Assembly: GCA_049840875.1 (NCBI GenBank)
Contig: JASGJE010000009.1
Span: forward strand, 124,001 to 188,000
DNA: 64,000 bases
From: JAFDYH01 sp049840875
Lineage (GTDB): Bacteria > Bacteroidota > Bacteroidia > Chitinophagales > Chitinophagaceae
Reading direction: 5' to 3'
Positions 18,972-28,159 of this stretch are shown in pieces (the stretch's first letter is position 1; each line of letters begins with the position of its first letter). A program made the position numbers and the translations under genes. The notes beneath the pieces are model-generated. The model searched no databases. It was given only the letters and a program-made list of their open reading frames with translations, and was not told the DNA's origin.

Positions 18972-20068
18972 TATACATTGAACCTGAAATGCATTACGTC
19001 CCCATCTTTCACAATATATTCCTTTCCTTCAATTCTTAGTTTACCTGCATCGCGACAAGCCGATTCAGAACCATATTGAATGTAATCATCATAGCCGATC
19101 ACTTCAGCTTTAATAAATCCTTTTTCAAAGTCTGTGTGAATAACGCCTGCTGCTTGTGGCGCTTTCCATCCATCATGAATTGTCCAGGCACGCACTTCCT
19201 GTACACCTGCTGTGAAATAAGTATAAAGGTTCAGCAATTTATAAGCTGAGTGAATCAGGCGATCCAATGCAGGCTCCGTCATTTTATATTCTTCCATGAA
19301 CAAAGCACGATCATCCGGACTTTCCATTTCGGAAATCTGTGCCTCAATGGAATTGTTCATAATAATCACTTCAGCTTTTTCATTCTTCACTGCATCCGTT
19401 AATGCCTTAGAAAATTTATTACCGGTGTGCATCGATGCCTCATCCACATTGGCAACATATAGAACAGGTTTGTCTGTTAACAGAAACAAATCTGCAATCG
19501 CAACTTTGTCTTCTTTACTCAAACCCAATTCGCGGATATTCTTTCCCTTTTCTAAATGTTCATAGCATCGTTTCAATACATCAAGCTCACCTTTCAATTT
19601 GGCATCAGTGCGGGAAAGTTTTTCAGTACGCTGCATTTTCTTCTCTACACTTTCAAGGTCTTTTAACTGTAGCTCAGTATCGATAATGTCTTTATCACTT
19701 ACAGGGTTAATAGCTCCCTCATCACGCAAAACATTTTCATCTTCAAAACAACGGATTACATGAATGATAGCATCTACTTCCCGGATGTTTGCAAGAAATT
19801 TATTTCCCAGCCCTTCTCCTTTACTGGCGCCTTTTACTAATCCGGCAATGTCAACAATATTAATTTGAGTTGGTACAATGCGGTTAGGGTGCACCAGCTC
19901 TGCCAGTTTATTCAATCGTCTGTCGGGAACATCTACTAAACCAACATTCGGTTCTATTGTACAAAAACGATAGTTACTCGCCTGAGCTTTTGCACTATTG
20001 CTCACCGCGTTAAACAAAGTTGATTTACCCACATTTGGCAAACCCACTATTCCTGCCTGTAAAGCCAT
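18971..20068 (-). CDS. ychF: redox-regulated ATPase YchF (Obg family)
   Basis: A 365-residue P-loop protein with the G1 motif GLPNVGKST at residues 7-15, the DIAGLVKGASKGEG G3 region, and NVDE in place of NKxD, which is why family members prefer ATP over GTP. A coiled-coil insertion lies around residues 130-200 and a TGS domain closes the C-terminus (YTYFTAGVQEVRAW onward). YchF associates with ribosomes and stress responses. It has its own promoter and converges with the large surface-protein gene. Confidence 0.97.
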   Translation of the reverse strand: MALQAGIVGLPNVGKSTLFNAVSNSAKAQASNYRFCTIEPNVGLVDVPDRRLNKLAELVHPNRIVPTQINIVDIAGLVKGASKGEGLGNKFLANIREVDAIIHVIRCFEDENVLRDEGAINPVSDKDIIDTELQLKDLESVEKKMQRTEKLSRTDAKLKGELDVLKRCYEHLEKGKNIRELGLSKEDKVAIADLFLLTDKPVLYVANVDEASMHTGNKFSKALTDAVKNEKAEVIIMNNSIEAQISEMESPDDRALFMEEYKMTEPALDRLIHSAYKLLNLYTYFTAGVQEVRAWTIHDGWKAPQAAGVIHTDFEKGFIKAEVIGYDDYIQYGSESACRDAGKLRIEGKEYIVKDGDVMHFRFNV

Positions 20069-20127
20069 ATTAATTAGTTTTCAGTAGTCAGTTACCAGTT
20101 CGTATACTGTTGTTACAACAACCTGAC

Positions 20128-20155
20128 CGCCTCTTTTTTTCGAGGCGCAAAGATA
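20128..20155 (-). promoter_or_regulatory. ychF promoter -7 box and adjacent hairpin
   Basis: On the minus strand TATCTTTG (plus-strand CAAAGATA at 20148-20155) matches the Bacteroidetes -7 consensus, 80 nt before the ychF start. A CGCCTC/GAGGCG hairpin around a T-run (20128-20147) lies at the predicted transcript start. A -33 TTG is not evident. Confidence 0.45.
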
Positions 20156-20294
20156 AGGCAGGATGAACGGATAACCATACCGATAAAATCGATGTTATCA
20201 ACGGGCTTGAGGTTTCCAGTCACAGTAACAGGCAGGATGCAGAACTTCTGCCGGTGCATTTGTCACTGCTCATCAGCTTCTGTTTTGCAGGCTT

Positions 20295-21515
20295 TTATAA
20301 GTTTTCTTCGGGGACATTCACTACCCATTTATTCAACTGTCCCTTGTCTTTGATATTATGCGATGACCAGCGAAGATTCCATATGCCGCCACGCAATACT
20401 GATACATTAGAATATCCCTCACGAAGTAGTTCCTCTGCTGCTTTGTAGATAGCGTCACCATTATTAAATCCATAAACAATGATTGGCCTGTTTTTTTCTT
20501 TCGGTAGCTTATCTGAGTTTGTTAAAGAACCAAAGGGGATATTTACGGCACCTTGAATATTACCAATGTTTTGCCAATAATTTTTGGACTGGTTATTGAA
20601 TTCATCGGTGTCTCGTACGTCAATTAATGTGATATCTTTTTTATCAGCCATTAATTTGTCAAAGGCTTTTCCAGTTATAAGATTGAACGAAATTTTTTGT
20701 GTCCATTTTATCGGTTGTTTCACTCCGTTTTCCAATACATAATCCAGCCACTCTTCCATGCCGTTGATCAGTATGCTGATATTTTTTACTCCTTTAGCAT
20801 CAAGCATTGCAGCAGCTTTAGCACTTTCAGATCCATACTCATCTACAAGCAAAATTGGTTTATCAGGAAAAACAAACGCATTCATCGACATCAGCTTTTC
20901 AAATGGTATATTACTTGCATTGTCAAGTCGGCCGAATGTTCTTGCTTCGGCGCTTGTTGAAATACCTTTAAAAGAAGAATCGCTGCGAACATCCAGTATG
21001 TAATAATCTTTTCCTTTCCTTGTATCTTCTGTCAACTGGGCCGGCGAGATGATTTTATACTTCAGGTTAGACACTATTTTATAAGAAGAGCAGGGATTAT
21101 TGACATTTCCTTCGATATAAAAATCGGTGAGACCTCCATTTACGTTGAATAATTTTGTAAACCCGCTATCGGCAAGCATTCTTGAGGCTCTTCTGCTGCG
21201 TTGACTGTGCGAACAGTAGATGAATAATGGCTTGTCCTTGTACGGCAGTAGCTCTTTCCATCGCTGCGATAATTCCTGGATATTGATGTGCAGCGCATCT
21301 TTGATATGGCCGATATTCAGGCCAGGTGAAGAAGACAATGTATCATCAAATTCTCCCTGGCTTCTCACATCCAGCAAAACATAGCCCGGGTTTTCCTGCA
21401 AGGTTTTGCAAAGTTCCTCTGGAAAAACTGTTTTATACTTTACGTTATCAGCTTTGAATTGCGCAGAACAGTTTATTGTAATGGCGATAGAAATAATCAG
21501 TGATAAATACCGCAT
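20295..21515 (-). CDS. exported protein with three tandem rhodanese domains, only the first with catalytic Cys
   Basis: A 406-residue protein with a signal peptide (MRYLSLIISIAITINCSAQ). Three rhodanese-fold repeats are visible by their DVR motifs: VLLDVRSQGEF near residue 45, YILDVRSDSSF near residue 172 and TLIDVRDTDEF near residue 297. The active loop of the first is IYCSHSQRSRR, with the expected cysteine. The matching loops of the second (VDEYGSESAK) and third (VYGFNNGDAIYK) have no cysteine. The first domain could transfer sulfane sulfur; the others are probably structural or binding. The periplasmic location is inferred from the signal peptide. Confidence 0.88.
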   Translation of the reverse strand: MRYLSLIISIAITINCSAQFKADNVKYKTVFPEELCKTLQENPGYVLLDVRSQGEFDDTLSSSPGLNIGHIKDALHINIQELSQRWKELLPYKDKPLFIYCSHSQRSRRASRMLADSGFTKLFNVNGGLTDFYIEGNVNNPCSSYKIVSNLKYKIISPAQLTEDTRKGKDYYILDVRSDSSFKGISTSAEARTFGRLDNASNIPFEKLMSMNAFVFPDKPILLVDEYGSESAKAAAMLDAKGVKNISILINGMEEWLDYVLENGVKQPIKWTQKISFNLITGKAFDKLMADKKDITLIDVRDTDEFNNQSKNYWQNIGNIQGAVNIPFGSLTNSDKLPKEKNRPIIVYGFNNGDAIYKAAEELLREGYSNVSVLRGGIWNLRWSSHNIKDKGQLNKWVVNVPEENL

Positions 21516-21594
21516 AAGCGAAGGATTTTGGTAAATGGTAATAAAGAAGAGGTAAACTGTATGAAGTTCGGTAAAATTCTTACCTGTACATGCT

Positions 21595-21608
21595 ATCCCG
21601 ATCGGGAT
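21595..21608. repeat. perfect palindrome ATCCCGATCGGGAT
   Basis: A 14-bp perfect palindrome lies in the divergent gap upstream of the SpmAB-like gene. It shares the TCCCGAT arm with a longer palindrome at 34122-34139, which suggests a small dispersed palindromic family. Confidence 0.55.
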
Positions 21609-21639
21609 GGTAGTATTTTCCGGGTTATATTTTGTTAAA

Positions 21640-21647
21640 TATCTTTG
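21640..21647 (+). promoter_or_regulatory. -7 box for the SpmAB-like gene
   Basis: TATCTTTG matches the Bacteroidetes -7 consensus exactly, 50 nt before the ATG at 21698. The -33 position has only a T-run. Confidence 0.45.
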
Positions 21648-21697
21648 ACAAAGTGAGAAAAATCTACAATCTTCAATCCGAAATCTAAATTTTCAGA

Positions 21698-23200
21698 ATG
21701 GCCCTTAGCAGAATCTGGTCAGCATTTATCATCGTAGCCGTGTTGGTAGCTGGATATAAATGGATATTCAACGGGGATGAAACTATTTTCAGTCGGATGG
21801 TGGTTGGCAAAGGTGATGATGTCGTTGACTCAGTCAATTATGTTATTGTTGGTGAACCCCAGCAATCAGTTAATCTTACACGAACTGCGTTTATTAAAAA
21901 CCTGGCTACGTATAATTATGCGATAAAAGATTCTGCGCAAAAGGCAACGGTTTTAATAACTGATAATAAGTCCAGTGATAGCATCGGTATTGTCAAATCA
22001 ATAAACCCTGCAATTAAAGTTTACACATATGGAGATTTGCAATCAAAATTGGCGCGAAAAGCTGATGGGATAATTGAAACCTGCAAATCGGCAGTCGCCA
22101 TTTGTATTGGGCTGATTGGAATTCTTGCTCTTTTTATGGGTTTCCTGAATATAGCAGAGAAGGCAGGCGGCATTCGATTTCTTTCCCGTATTGTCGGCCC
22201 GTTCTTTTCAAAATTGTTTCCAGAACTTCCGAAAGGCCATCCCGCAATGGGGCATATGATCATGAATTTTTCGGCCAACCTGCTTAATCTCGATAATGCG
22301 GCTACTCCGTTTGCAATTAAAGCAATGGAAAGTTTGCAGGAACTAAATCCTAATAAGGAAAGAGCATCGAATGCACAGATCATGTTTCTTTGTTTACATG
22401 CTTCAGGTTTAACGCTGATCCCTGTCAGTATAATAGCAGTAAGGGCAGCGGCAAAAGCACAGAACCCAACGGATATTTTTATACCATGCCTCATCGTAAC
22501 GTTTGTTGCTACGCTTGCGGCAATGACGATTGTTTCTATCAAACAGCGAATCAATATTTTTCAACCAGTGATACTTGGTTGGGTTGGGGGTATATCGGCA
22601 ATCATTGCGGCGTTGGTGCTTTACATTACTACATTAAATACAGAGCGTGTTCAGATATTTTCAGGAATCTTAAGTAATGGACTACTCGTAACAATATTAT
22701 TATTGATAACTGCAGGGGGTGTTTATAAGAAAATCAATTTATTCGATGCATTTATAGAAGGAGCGAAGGGAGGCTTTGAAACTGCTATTCGCATCATACC
22801 ATATCTCGTGGGATTGCTTGTTGCGATCAGCATGCTGCGTACCAGCGGCACATTTGACGTGATTGTAAACGGAATAAAAAATCTGTTTGTTGCAATGGGT
22901 ACAGATACCCGGTTTGTAGATGGTCTTCCTACTGCATTGATACGCCCATTGAGCGGCGCCGGCGGCCGTGGCATGATGGTAGACACAATGAAAATATTCG
23001 GGCCAGATTCTTTTGCAGGAAAACTGGCGAGCATTTTTCAAAGCTCATCCGATACCACATTTTATGTCGTAGCAGTGTATTTCGGCGCTGTAGGGATAAA
23101 AAACACACGCTATGCTGTCGGCGCTATGTTATTAGCTGATCTCGTTGGCATCATTACATCAATAATTATAGCGTATTTGTTTTTTGGAAATTTATTATAA
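21698..23200 (+). CDS. SpmA-SpmB fusion, nucleoside-recognition (Gate) domain membrane protein
   Basis: A 500-residue polytopic membrane protein joining two nucleoside-recognition domains. The SpmA-like half (about residues 1-300) includes GHPAMGHMIMNFSANLLNLDNAATPF, here read as MNFSANLLNLDNAATPFA, and ASGLTLIPVSI. The SpmB-like half (about 330-500) includes GAKGGFETAIRIIPYLVG, LPTALIRPLSGAGGRGMM and SSDTTFYVVAVYFG. In Firmicutes the separate proteins take part in spore-core dehydration. In Bacteroidetes the fused form has no assigned substrate and is not evidence of sporulation. An extra loop of about 100 residues after the first helix is predicted to be outside the first domain. Confidence 0.88.
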   Translation: MALSRIWSAFIIVAVLVAGYKWIFNGDETIFSRMVVGKGDDVVDSVNYVIVGEPQQSVNLTRTAFIKNLATYNYAIKDSAQKATVLITDNKSSDSIGIVKSINPAIKVYTYGDLQSKLARKADGIIETCKSAVAICIGLIGILALFMGFLNIAEKAGGIRFLSRIVGPFFSKLFPELPKGHPAMGHMIMNFSANLLNLDNAATPFAIKAMESLQELNPNKERASNAQIMFLCLHASGLTLIPVSIIAVRAAAKAQNPTDIFIPCLIVTFVATLAAMTIVSIKQRINIFQPVILGWVGGISAIIAALVLYITTLNTERVQIFSGILSNGLLVTILLLITAGGVYKKINLFDAFIEGAKGGFETAIRIIPYLVGLLVAISMLRTSGTFDVIVNGIKNLFVAMGTDTRFVDGLPTALIRPLSGAGGRGMMVDTMKIFGPDSFAGKLASIFQSSSDTTFYVVAVYFGAVGIKNTRYAVGAMLLADLVGIITSIIIAYLFFGNLL

Positions 23201-23322
23201 CAGTTGTTCGATGCTTGTTTTTTTGCAGGTTATAAAATTCATTAAGATCAACTATCATTAAAAAAATTGTCTATTGCTTATTGCCAATTGCAATCCCTGT
23301 AGCCATCGGGAGCACATTGCTC

Positions 23323-23874
23323 TCACCGCCAATCCCACACGACCACATCCCATTCATCTAACACGTCTTTAAATCGTTCAATAGTAATAAAACCAACACG
23401 ATGATGAGCTTTTAGTGAGCGTAAGTTGCTGGTTGAAATATCTGTAATGATAAAATCGAATTGTGATTGATAAGTATCCCTGTGTTTGTGATAAAGCATT
23501 TCAAATAAACCTTTGCTGCGATAGTCTTTATCGATGCATATCTGCCCCATTACATAAAAATTGTAATCATAAAGAGGTTTATTTTTCCAGCTTAATCTTG
23601 AGAAAGTAGCAAACAACGGTTCAAGATCAGGATATGCTCTGCGGCATTCCTGCATCAGCACAATTGCATAGGCAACAACTTTCTCATCATCTTTGATGAT
23701 AACTGAAGGAGCAATGGCGTGAAAGATTTCCAGCATCTTCATCGTGAACGGCATCGTTAGAAAACCCTGTTCAGATTTTTCTTCCGATGAAATATTATTT
23801 TTCAGGTTTTTTATCTGCAGGTCAAGTATCTGTTGTAAATCATTCTCAGAACTTGTCGTAGTTGCGTATATCAT
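23323..23874 (-). CDS. GNAT-family N-acetyltransferase
   Basis: A 183-residue acetyltransferase-like protein. The GNAT core is visible as VVAYAIVLMQECRR (strand 4 region), QICIDKDYRSKGLFEMLY (acetyl-CoA pyrophosphate loop, a divergent form of R/Q-x-x-G-x-G/A) and STSNLRSLKAHHRVGF near the C-terminus. The substrate cannot be inferred. It follows the GH97 gene by 12 nt on the same strand and is probably co-transcribed with it. Confidence 0.85.
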   Translation of the reverse strand: MIYATTTSSENDLQQILDLQIKNLKNNISSEEKSEQGFLTMPFTMKMLEIFHAIAPSVIIKDDEKVVAYAIVLMQECRRAYPDLEPLFATFSRLSWKNKPLYDYNFYVMGQICIDKDYRSKGLFEMLYHKHRDTYQSQFDFIITDISTSNLRSLKAHHRVGFITIERFKDVLDEWDVVVWDWR

Positions 23875-23886
23875 CGTAGAAAATAG

Positions 23887-25857
23887 CTAATGCTTTTTTA
23901 AGCGTAATAAAAATCCGCCACCCGGCGCCAGCTTTATTGTTATAGAATCTTTATTATTCAATCGGGTTTCACGTATTATATAATCGGACGCGTACCGATC
24001 GGCGTTAATGCCATCTTCGCAAATTGTCGCATTATATTCAGTGGAAGCATCAAGAAAGTCAAGTGATAATTTTAACTCCCTTGGCTGCCAGTTACTCATC
24101 GAACCAATAAACCAGTCATCTCCTTTCTTTCTTGCCGTGATGATGTATTGACCGGCTATTCCATCAATAATTTTTGTTTCATCCCAAACTGTCGGGATGC
24201 TTCCGAGCAATTCCATAAAGATAGGTTCAAGATATCCTTGAGAAGGATTTCCGGAAAAAATCTGCAGCGGGCTATCATACACTACAAACATCGCAAGCTG
24301 GTGGCAACGTGTGCCAGGCGCCATCACTTTTTCTTCGATAGATCTGAAAGTTTTTTTTGTAGCATTGTCCAATATACCAGGTTCGTAATCCATCGGTCCT
24401 GCTACCATTCTTATAAAGGGTAAAAGCAAATTGTGATCTGGTGTTGCCTTTCCACTCCAGATATTATATTCCGATCCTAATACACTCTCCCGTGTAATGG
24501 CATTCGGATACGTTCTTCCAAAACCAGCAGGTTTATATGCGCCATGATACATGATCATGATTTTGTGCCTGGCACAGGCTTCAGCAATGCGATAGTAAAA
24601 GTTTACCATTTTCTGGTCATCACGATCCATGAAGTCAGTCATGATAAAATCTACTCCCCATTTATTGAATTGATCCAATGCGGGTTCAAGCTGCGCGTCT
24701 AACGTTAATGCCAATGTCCACATGCTGAGTTTAATTCCCTTCTCTTTCGCATAGGCCGCAATAGAATCCATATTGATATCCGGGTTGATTTTCAACAAAT
24801 CACGGGTATCACTCCATCCCGCATCCATCATAATGCGATCAAAGCCGAATCGTTTTGCAAAATCAATGTAATATTTATAAAGATTAGTATTGACACCGGA
24901 TTTGAACGGAACATTGAATACGTTTGTACCGATGATCCATTCATCAGTTCCCTTCCCTGGATGAATCCATGATACATCGTTAACGCGGGATGGAGATGCA
25001 AGACGATAAACAATATCATTACCGGGTAAATCTTTATCCTGTTCTGCAATGACAATAACACGCCACGGGAAATTTCTACTTCCTTTTGTCTTCGCAATGT
25101 AACCGGCTCGTTTCGTTACAAGATATTGCTGATAGCCGCCTTCTGTCATTTGCTCTTGCAAGGGATATGGTGCAAATTTTCCTTCGAGGTGATTACTATT
25201 ATTACCAATTAAGAACATTCCAGGATAATCTTCAATATCCGACTCTGTGATTAATAGTTTTGGACCTTGTTTCGGATAAACTAATACAGGGTTAAATAAT
25301 GTGTTGTTTGCTCCGATGCTATCAAGCGGTTTAAATTGATAAGGTTCTTCAAAACTGGTGTGAAAGATGTCTGCATTGTCACGTTTTACAACTTCCGGAT
25401 AAAACACAGGATGGTTTTCTGGAAAATTAAAACTTGCTTTTTCATTCACAATAATTACTGAATCTTTCATTGATGTTTGAAATCGATAAGCGATTCCGTC
25501 ATTATATGCCCTGAATAGTATTGAAAAATTTTGTTTCAAAGTTAGAATCAGCTCATTGTAGTTATCGCTGATGGATGTTCTTTTTTCAGCCACTCCCGGC
25601 GTTATTGTGCCCCGTATTTCGCTGGTTGATGATTTTTTTAAAATAGCTTTTTGAGTAAGGCTTCTGTTATCGTTTACTATCAAATCAATTTCGGAAGAAG
25701 ATACGATCTGCCGATTGTTGAAATATACTGAGTAAAAAATCCCTTCCTTTATAGTCGCAACGATTTTGACTCGTTTATCCGGTGAGCTGATTTCTTTTGT
25801 TTGTGAAAAGCAATTGAAACCTGCGAGCAGCAATAGGGCAAAGACAATTTTTTTCAT
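23887..25857 (-). CDS. glycoside hydrolase family 97 (SusB-like alpha-glycosidase)
   Basis: A 656-residue exported enzyme with a signal peptide (MKKIVFALLLLAGFNCFSQ). Its three GH97 parts are an N-terminal beta-sandwich (about 25-285), a (beta/alpha)8 barrel (about 300-560, including GFDRIMMDAGWSD, WGVDFIMTDFMDRDD and ITRESVLGSEYN) and a C-terminal beta domain. GH97 members hydrolyse alpha-glucosides or alpha-galactosides. The Asp in the IMTDFMDRDD region and the Glu in ITRESVLGSE are candidates for a retaining-type pair, but the mechanism needs an alignment. It lies 17 nt after the mutase gene, an unusual neighbour. Confidence 0.93.
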   Translation of the reverse strand: MKKIVFALLLLAGFNCFSQTKEISSPDKRVKIVATIKEGIFYSVYFNNRQIVSSSEIDLIVNDNRSLTQKAILKKSSTSEIRGTITPGVAEKRTSISDNYNELILTLKQNFSILFRAYNDGIAYRFQTSMKDSVIIVNEKASFNFPENHPVFYPEVVKRDNADIFHTSFEEPYQFKPLDSIGANNTLFNPVLVYPKQGPKLLITESDIEDYPGMFLIGNNSNHLEGKFAPYPLQEQMTEGGYQQYLVTKRAGYIAKTKGSRNFPWRVIVIAEQDKDLPGNDIVYRLASPSRVNDVSWIHPGKGTDEWIIGTNVFNVPFKSGVNTNLYKYYIDFAKRFGFDRIMMDAGWSDTRDLLKINPDINMDSIAAYAKEKGIKLSMWTLALTLDAQLEPALDQFNKWGVDFIMTDFMDRDDQKMVNFYYRIAEACARHKIMIMYHGAYKPAGFGRTYPNAITRESVLGSEYNIWSGKATPDHNLLLPFIRMVAGPMDYEPGILDNATKKTFRSIEEKVMAPGTRCHQLAMFVVYDSPLQIFSGNPSQGYLEPIFMELLGSIPTVWDETKIIDGIAGQYIITARKKGDDWFIGSMSNWQPRELKLSLDFLDASTEYNATICEDGINADRYASDYIIRETRLNNKDSITIKLAPGGGFLLRLKKH

Positions 25858-25874
25858 TGACAGTTAATTGATGA

Positions 25875-27431
25875 TTACCTGTATTCTCCAAATACTTCAC
25901 GTAGCGTATCGGCAATTTCGCCCAGTGTACATTTGTTCTCAACAGCATTCAGCACGACTGGCATAATATTTTCGCTACCGCTGGCGAAGTCGTTTAATTC
26001 CTGCAGACACTGGTCGACCTTTGCATTGTTCCTGTTTGCTTTTAGCGTCGCAAGTTTTTTGATCTGTATGTCACGAATGCTATCGTCGATTTTAAAAAGA
26101 ACTGTATCTTCTTCTTTTGCTGACTGAAATTTATTTACTCCTACAATTACTTTTTCACCGGTTTCAATTTTTTGCTGGTATTCATATGCGCTACGTGCTA
26201 TTTCATTTTGAATAAATCCTTGTTCAATTGCTGTTACGCTTCCGCCCATTGCATCGATTTTATTAATCAATTGCCAAGCTCTTTCCTCTACTTCATCTGT
26301 CAGAGATTCTATAAAATAAGAGCCGCCCAGCGGATCAACCGTATCCGGCACACCGCTTTCAAAAGCAACAACCTGTTGTGTTCGTAAAGCAATTCTCGCT
26401 GCATCTTCCGTTGGAAGACTCAGCGCTTCATCGTAGCCGTTAGTATGTAATGATTGTGTACCACCGAGCACCGCGGCAAGTGTTTGAATTGTAACGCGTG
26501 GAATGTTGTTCATTGGCTGTTGTGCAGTTAATGTACTGCCGCCGGTTTGCGTATGAAACCGAAGCATCATAGCTTTTGGATCTGTAGCTCCCAGTTCCTT
26601 CATCATTTTCGCCCACATTCTTCGTGCAGCACGGAATTTCGCGACTTCTTCAAACAGATTATTATGCGCATTGAAAAAAAATGAAAGTCTTTTTCCAAAT
26701 ACATTTATATCCAATCCCTTTTCCATTGCAGCTTTTACATAGGCTTTTCCGTTGCTTAATGTAAAAGCAATTTCCTGCACAGCTGTGCTACCTGCTTCGC
26801 GGATGTGATAACCAGAGATTGAGATGGTATTCCATTTCGGTAATTCGTTCGTACACCATTCAAAAATGTCAGTAATGATGCGCATGGAAGGTTTGGGCGG
26901 ATAAATGTATGTACCTCTCGCGGCGTATTCCTTTAGTATATCATTTTGAATAGTGCCACTTATCTTTTTAAGATCGCAACCTTTTTCTTTTGCCAATGCA
27001 ACATAAAGCGCCAGTAAAATAAACCCGGTCGCATTGATGGTCATCGATGTGCTTACTTCTTCCAGGTTTATTCCGTCAAACAAAGTCCGCATGTCTTCAA
27101 TGCTGTCAATTGCTACGCCAACTTTGCCGACTTCACCTTCCGATAATGAATGATCACTATCATAACCAATCTGTGTTGGAAGATCAAATGCAACACTCAG
27201 ACCCATCACGCCCTGCGACAAAAGATAGTGATAACGTTTATTGCTTTCTTCAGCAGTAGAAAAACCGGCATATTGCCTCATTGTCCACAGCTTCCCGCGA
27301 TACATATCCTCTTGTATACCCCGGGTAAATGGAAAATCTCCGGCGCTGCCAATAGTATTCCTGTTTTCCTTTTCGCTATAGGATTGTTTGATTTCAATTC
27401 CACTGTCAGTGAATATTTCTTTTCCGGCCAT
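25875..27431 (-). CDS. methylmalonyl-CoA mutase, large (substrate-binding) subunit without B12 domain
   Basis: A 518-residue acyl-CoA mutase large subunit that ends after the TIM barrel, so it lacks the C-terminal cobalamin domain (no DxHxxG). A separate B12-binding subunit must be encoded elsewhere. In Propionibacterium numbering, Tyr89 corresponds to the Tyr in DMYRGKLWTMRQ and Arg207 to the Arg in QNDILKEYAARGTY. These two residues distinguish methylmalonyl-CoA mutases from isobutyryl-CoA mutases, which have Phe and Gln. It would interconvert methylmalonyl-CoA and succinyl-CoA, feeding propionate carbon into the TCA cycle. Confidence 0.92.
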   Translation of the reverse strand: MAGKEIFTDSGIEIKQSYSEKENRNTIGSAGDFPFTRGIQEDMYRGKLWTMRQYAGFSTAEESNKRYHYLLSQGVMGLSVAFDLPTQIGYDSDHSLSEGEVGKVGVAIDSIEDMRTLFDGINLEEVSTSMTINATGFILLALYVALAKEKGCDLKKISGTIQNDILKEYAARGTYIYPPKPSMRIITDIFEWCTNELPKWNTISISGYHIREAGSTAVQEIAFTLSNGKAYVKAAMEKGLDINVFGKRLSFFFNAHNNLFEEVAKFRAARRMWAKMMKELGATDPKAMMLRFHTQTGGSTLTAQQPMNNIPRVTIQTLAAVLGGTQSLHTNGYDEALSLPTEDAARIALRTQQVVAFESGVPDTVDPLGGSYFIESLTDEVEERAWQLINKIDAMGGSVTAIEQGFIQNEIARSAYEYQQKIETGEKVIVGVNKFQSAKEEDTVLFKIDDSIRDIQIKKLATLKANRNNAKVDQCLQELNDFASGSENIMPVVLNAVENKCTLGEIADTLREVFGEYR

Positions 27432-27499
27432 GGAGCAAGGTTAATTGAAAGAATTTCTTTGGTAAAACGAACGCTTAATGGCTTTAGCGTTAATTTTTT

Positions 27500-28009
27500 T
27501 CACAGCATCAGTTTTTTTGCTTCATAGTTCAACGCTTCGAGCACAACTGAATGTAATTGTCCTATCGGTTGGTTCATGCAAAATTCCAGTAAACGCCTGT
27601 TTAAATCAATCCCTCTTGCATCTTCAGGAAGTGTAGCGGCCATTTGATTTATAATAAGCATATTCTGGTCTTTCAGATTTTTTACCGCATCCCATACAGG
27701 CTGTGTAACATAAATCTGTTGCGAAGCATTATACTCATATTCCTGCTTTATATTTTCCAGCAATAATAACTGCATCTCACGGGTCGATAATTGTACCTGC
27801 TGGCCTACGCGACTGATTAAATTGGGAATTGCAATTCTTTCTGCCAACATTGCTATTCGTTCATACGCCTGTAATTGTAATGGCTTGCTGCTGAAATTAT
27901 CATTTGGTGGCGGTGGAATATCTCTTTTACTTTTGACTAGAAAGAATGTAATGATAGCTACAAGAAATGCAAAAGAAGAAATGACTATTGCAAGAATGCT
28001 TTCATTCAT
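27500..28009 (-). CDS. membrane-anchored conserved protein of unknown function
   Basis: A 169-residue protein with one N-terminal membrane helix (about residues 5-25), a short proline-rich linker (DIPPPPND) and a helical soluble domain. The pattern LQAYERIAMLAERIAIPNLI and a C-terminal QPIGQLHSVVLEALNYEAKKLM recur in uncharacterised Bacteroidetes proteins; I know of no assigned function. It is the first gene of the minus-strand run that leads into the mutase, GH97 and GNAT genes, 68 nt before the mutase. Confidence 0.7.
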   Translation of the reverse strand: MNESILAIVISSFAFLVAIITFFLVKSKRDIPPPPNDNFSSKPLQLQAYERIAMLAERIAIPNLISRVGQQVQLSTREMQLLLLENIKQEYEYNASQQIYVTQPVWDAVKNLKDQNMLIINQMAATLPEDARGIDLNRRLLEFCMNQPIGQLHSVVLEALNYEAKKLML

Positions 28010-28147
28010 GGATATTATTGTTTGATTTCAAAAAATAGCGGGAGGTAGCTGATTTATCTAATAACTTGAAAGATAAGATTATTGTGTAAGACTGTTAATT
28101 TTTCCTCTGTTGAAAAGAGCGAGCTGGCAGGACTAAAAGATAATGTT

Positions 28148-28155
28148 TACTTTTG
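28148..28155 (+). promoter_or_regulatory. -7 box for the IscA-type gene
   Basis: TACTTTTG fits TAnnTTTG and ends only 4 nt before the ATG at 28160. A transcript from it would be leaderless or nearly so, or the box is coincidental. Confidence 0.35.
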
Positions 28156-28159
28156 TTGA

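Noticed and set aside
21698..23200. Evidence for sporulation
   Set aside because: SpmA/SpmB-type proteins are widespread in non-spore-formers, and no other sporulation gene is present.
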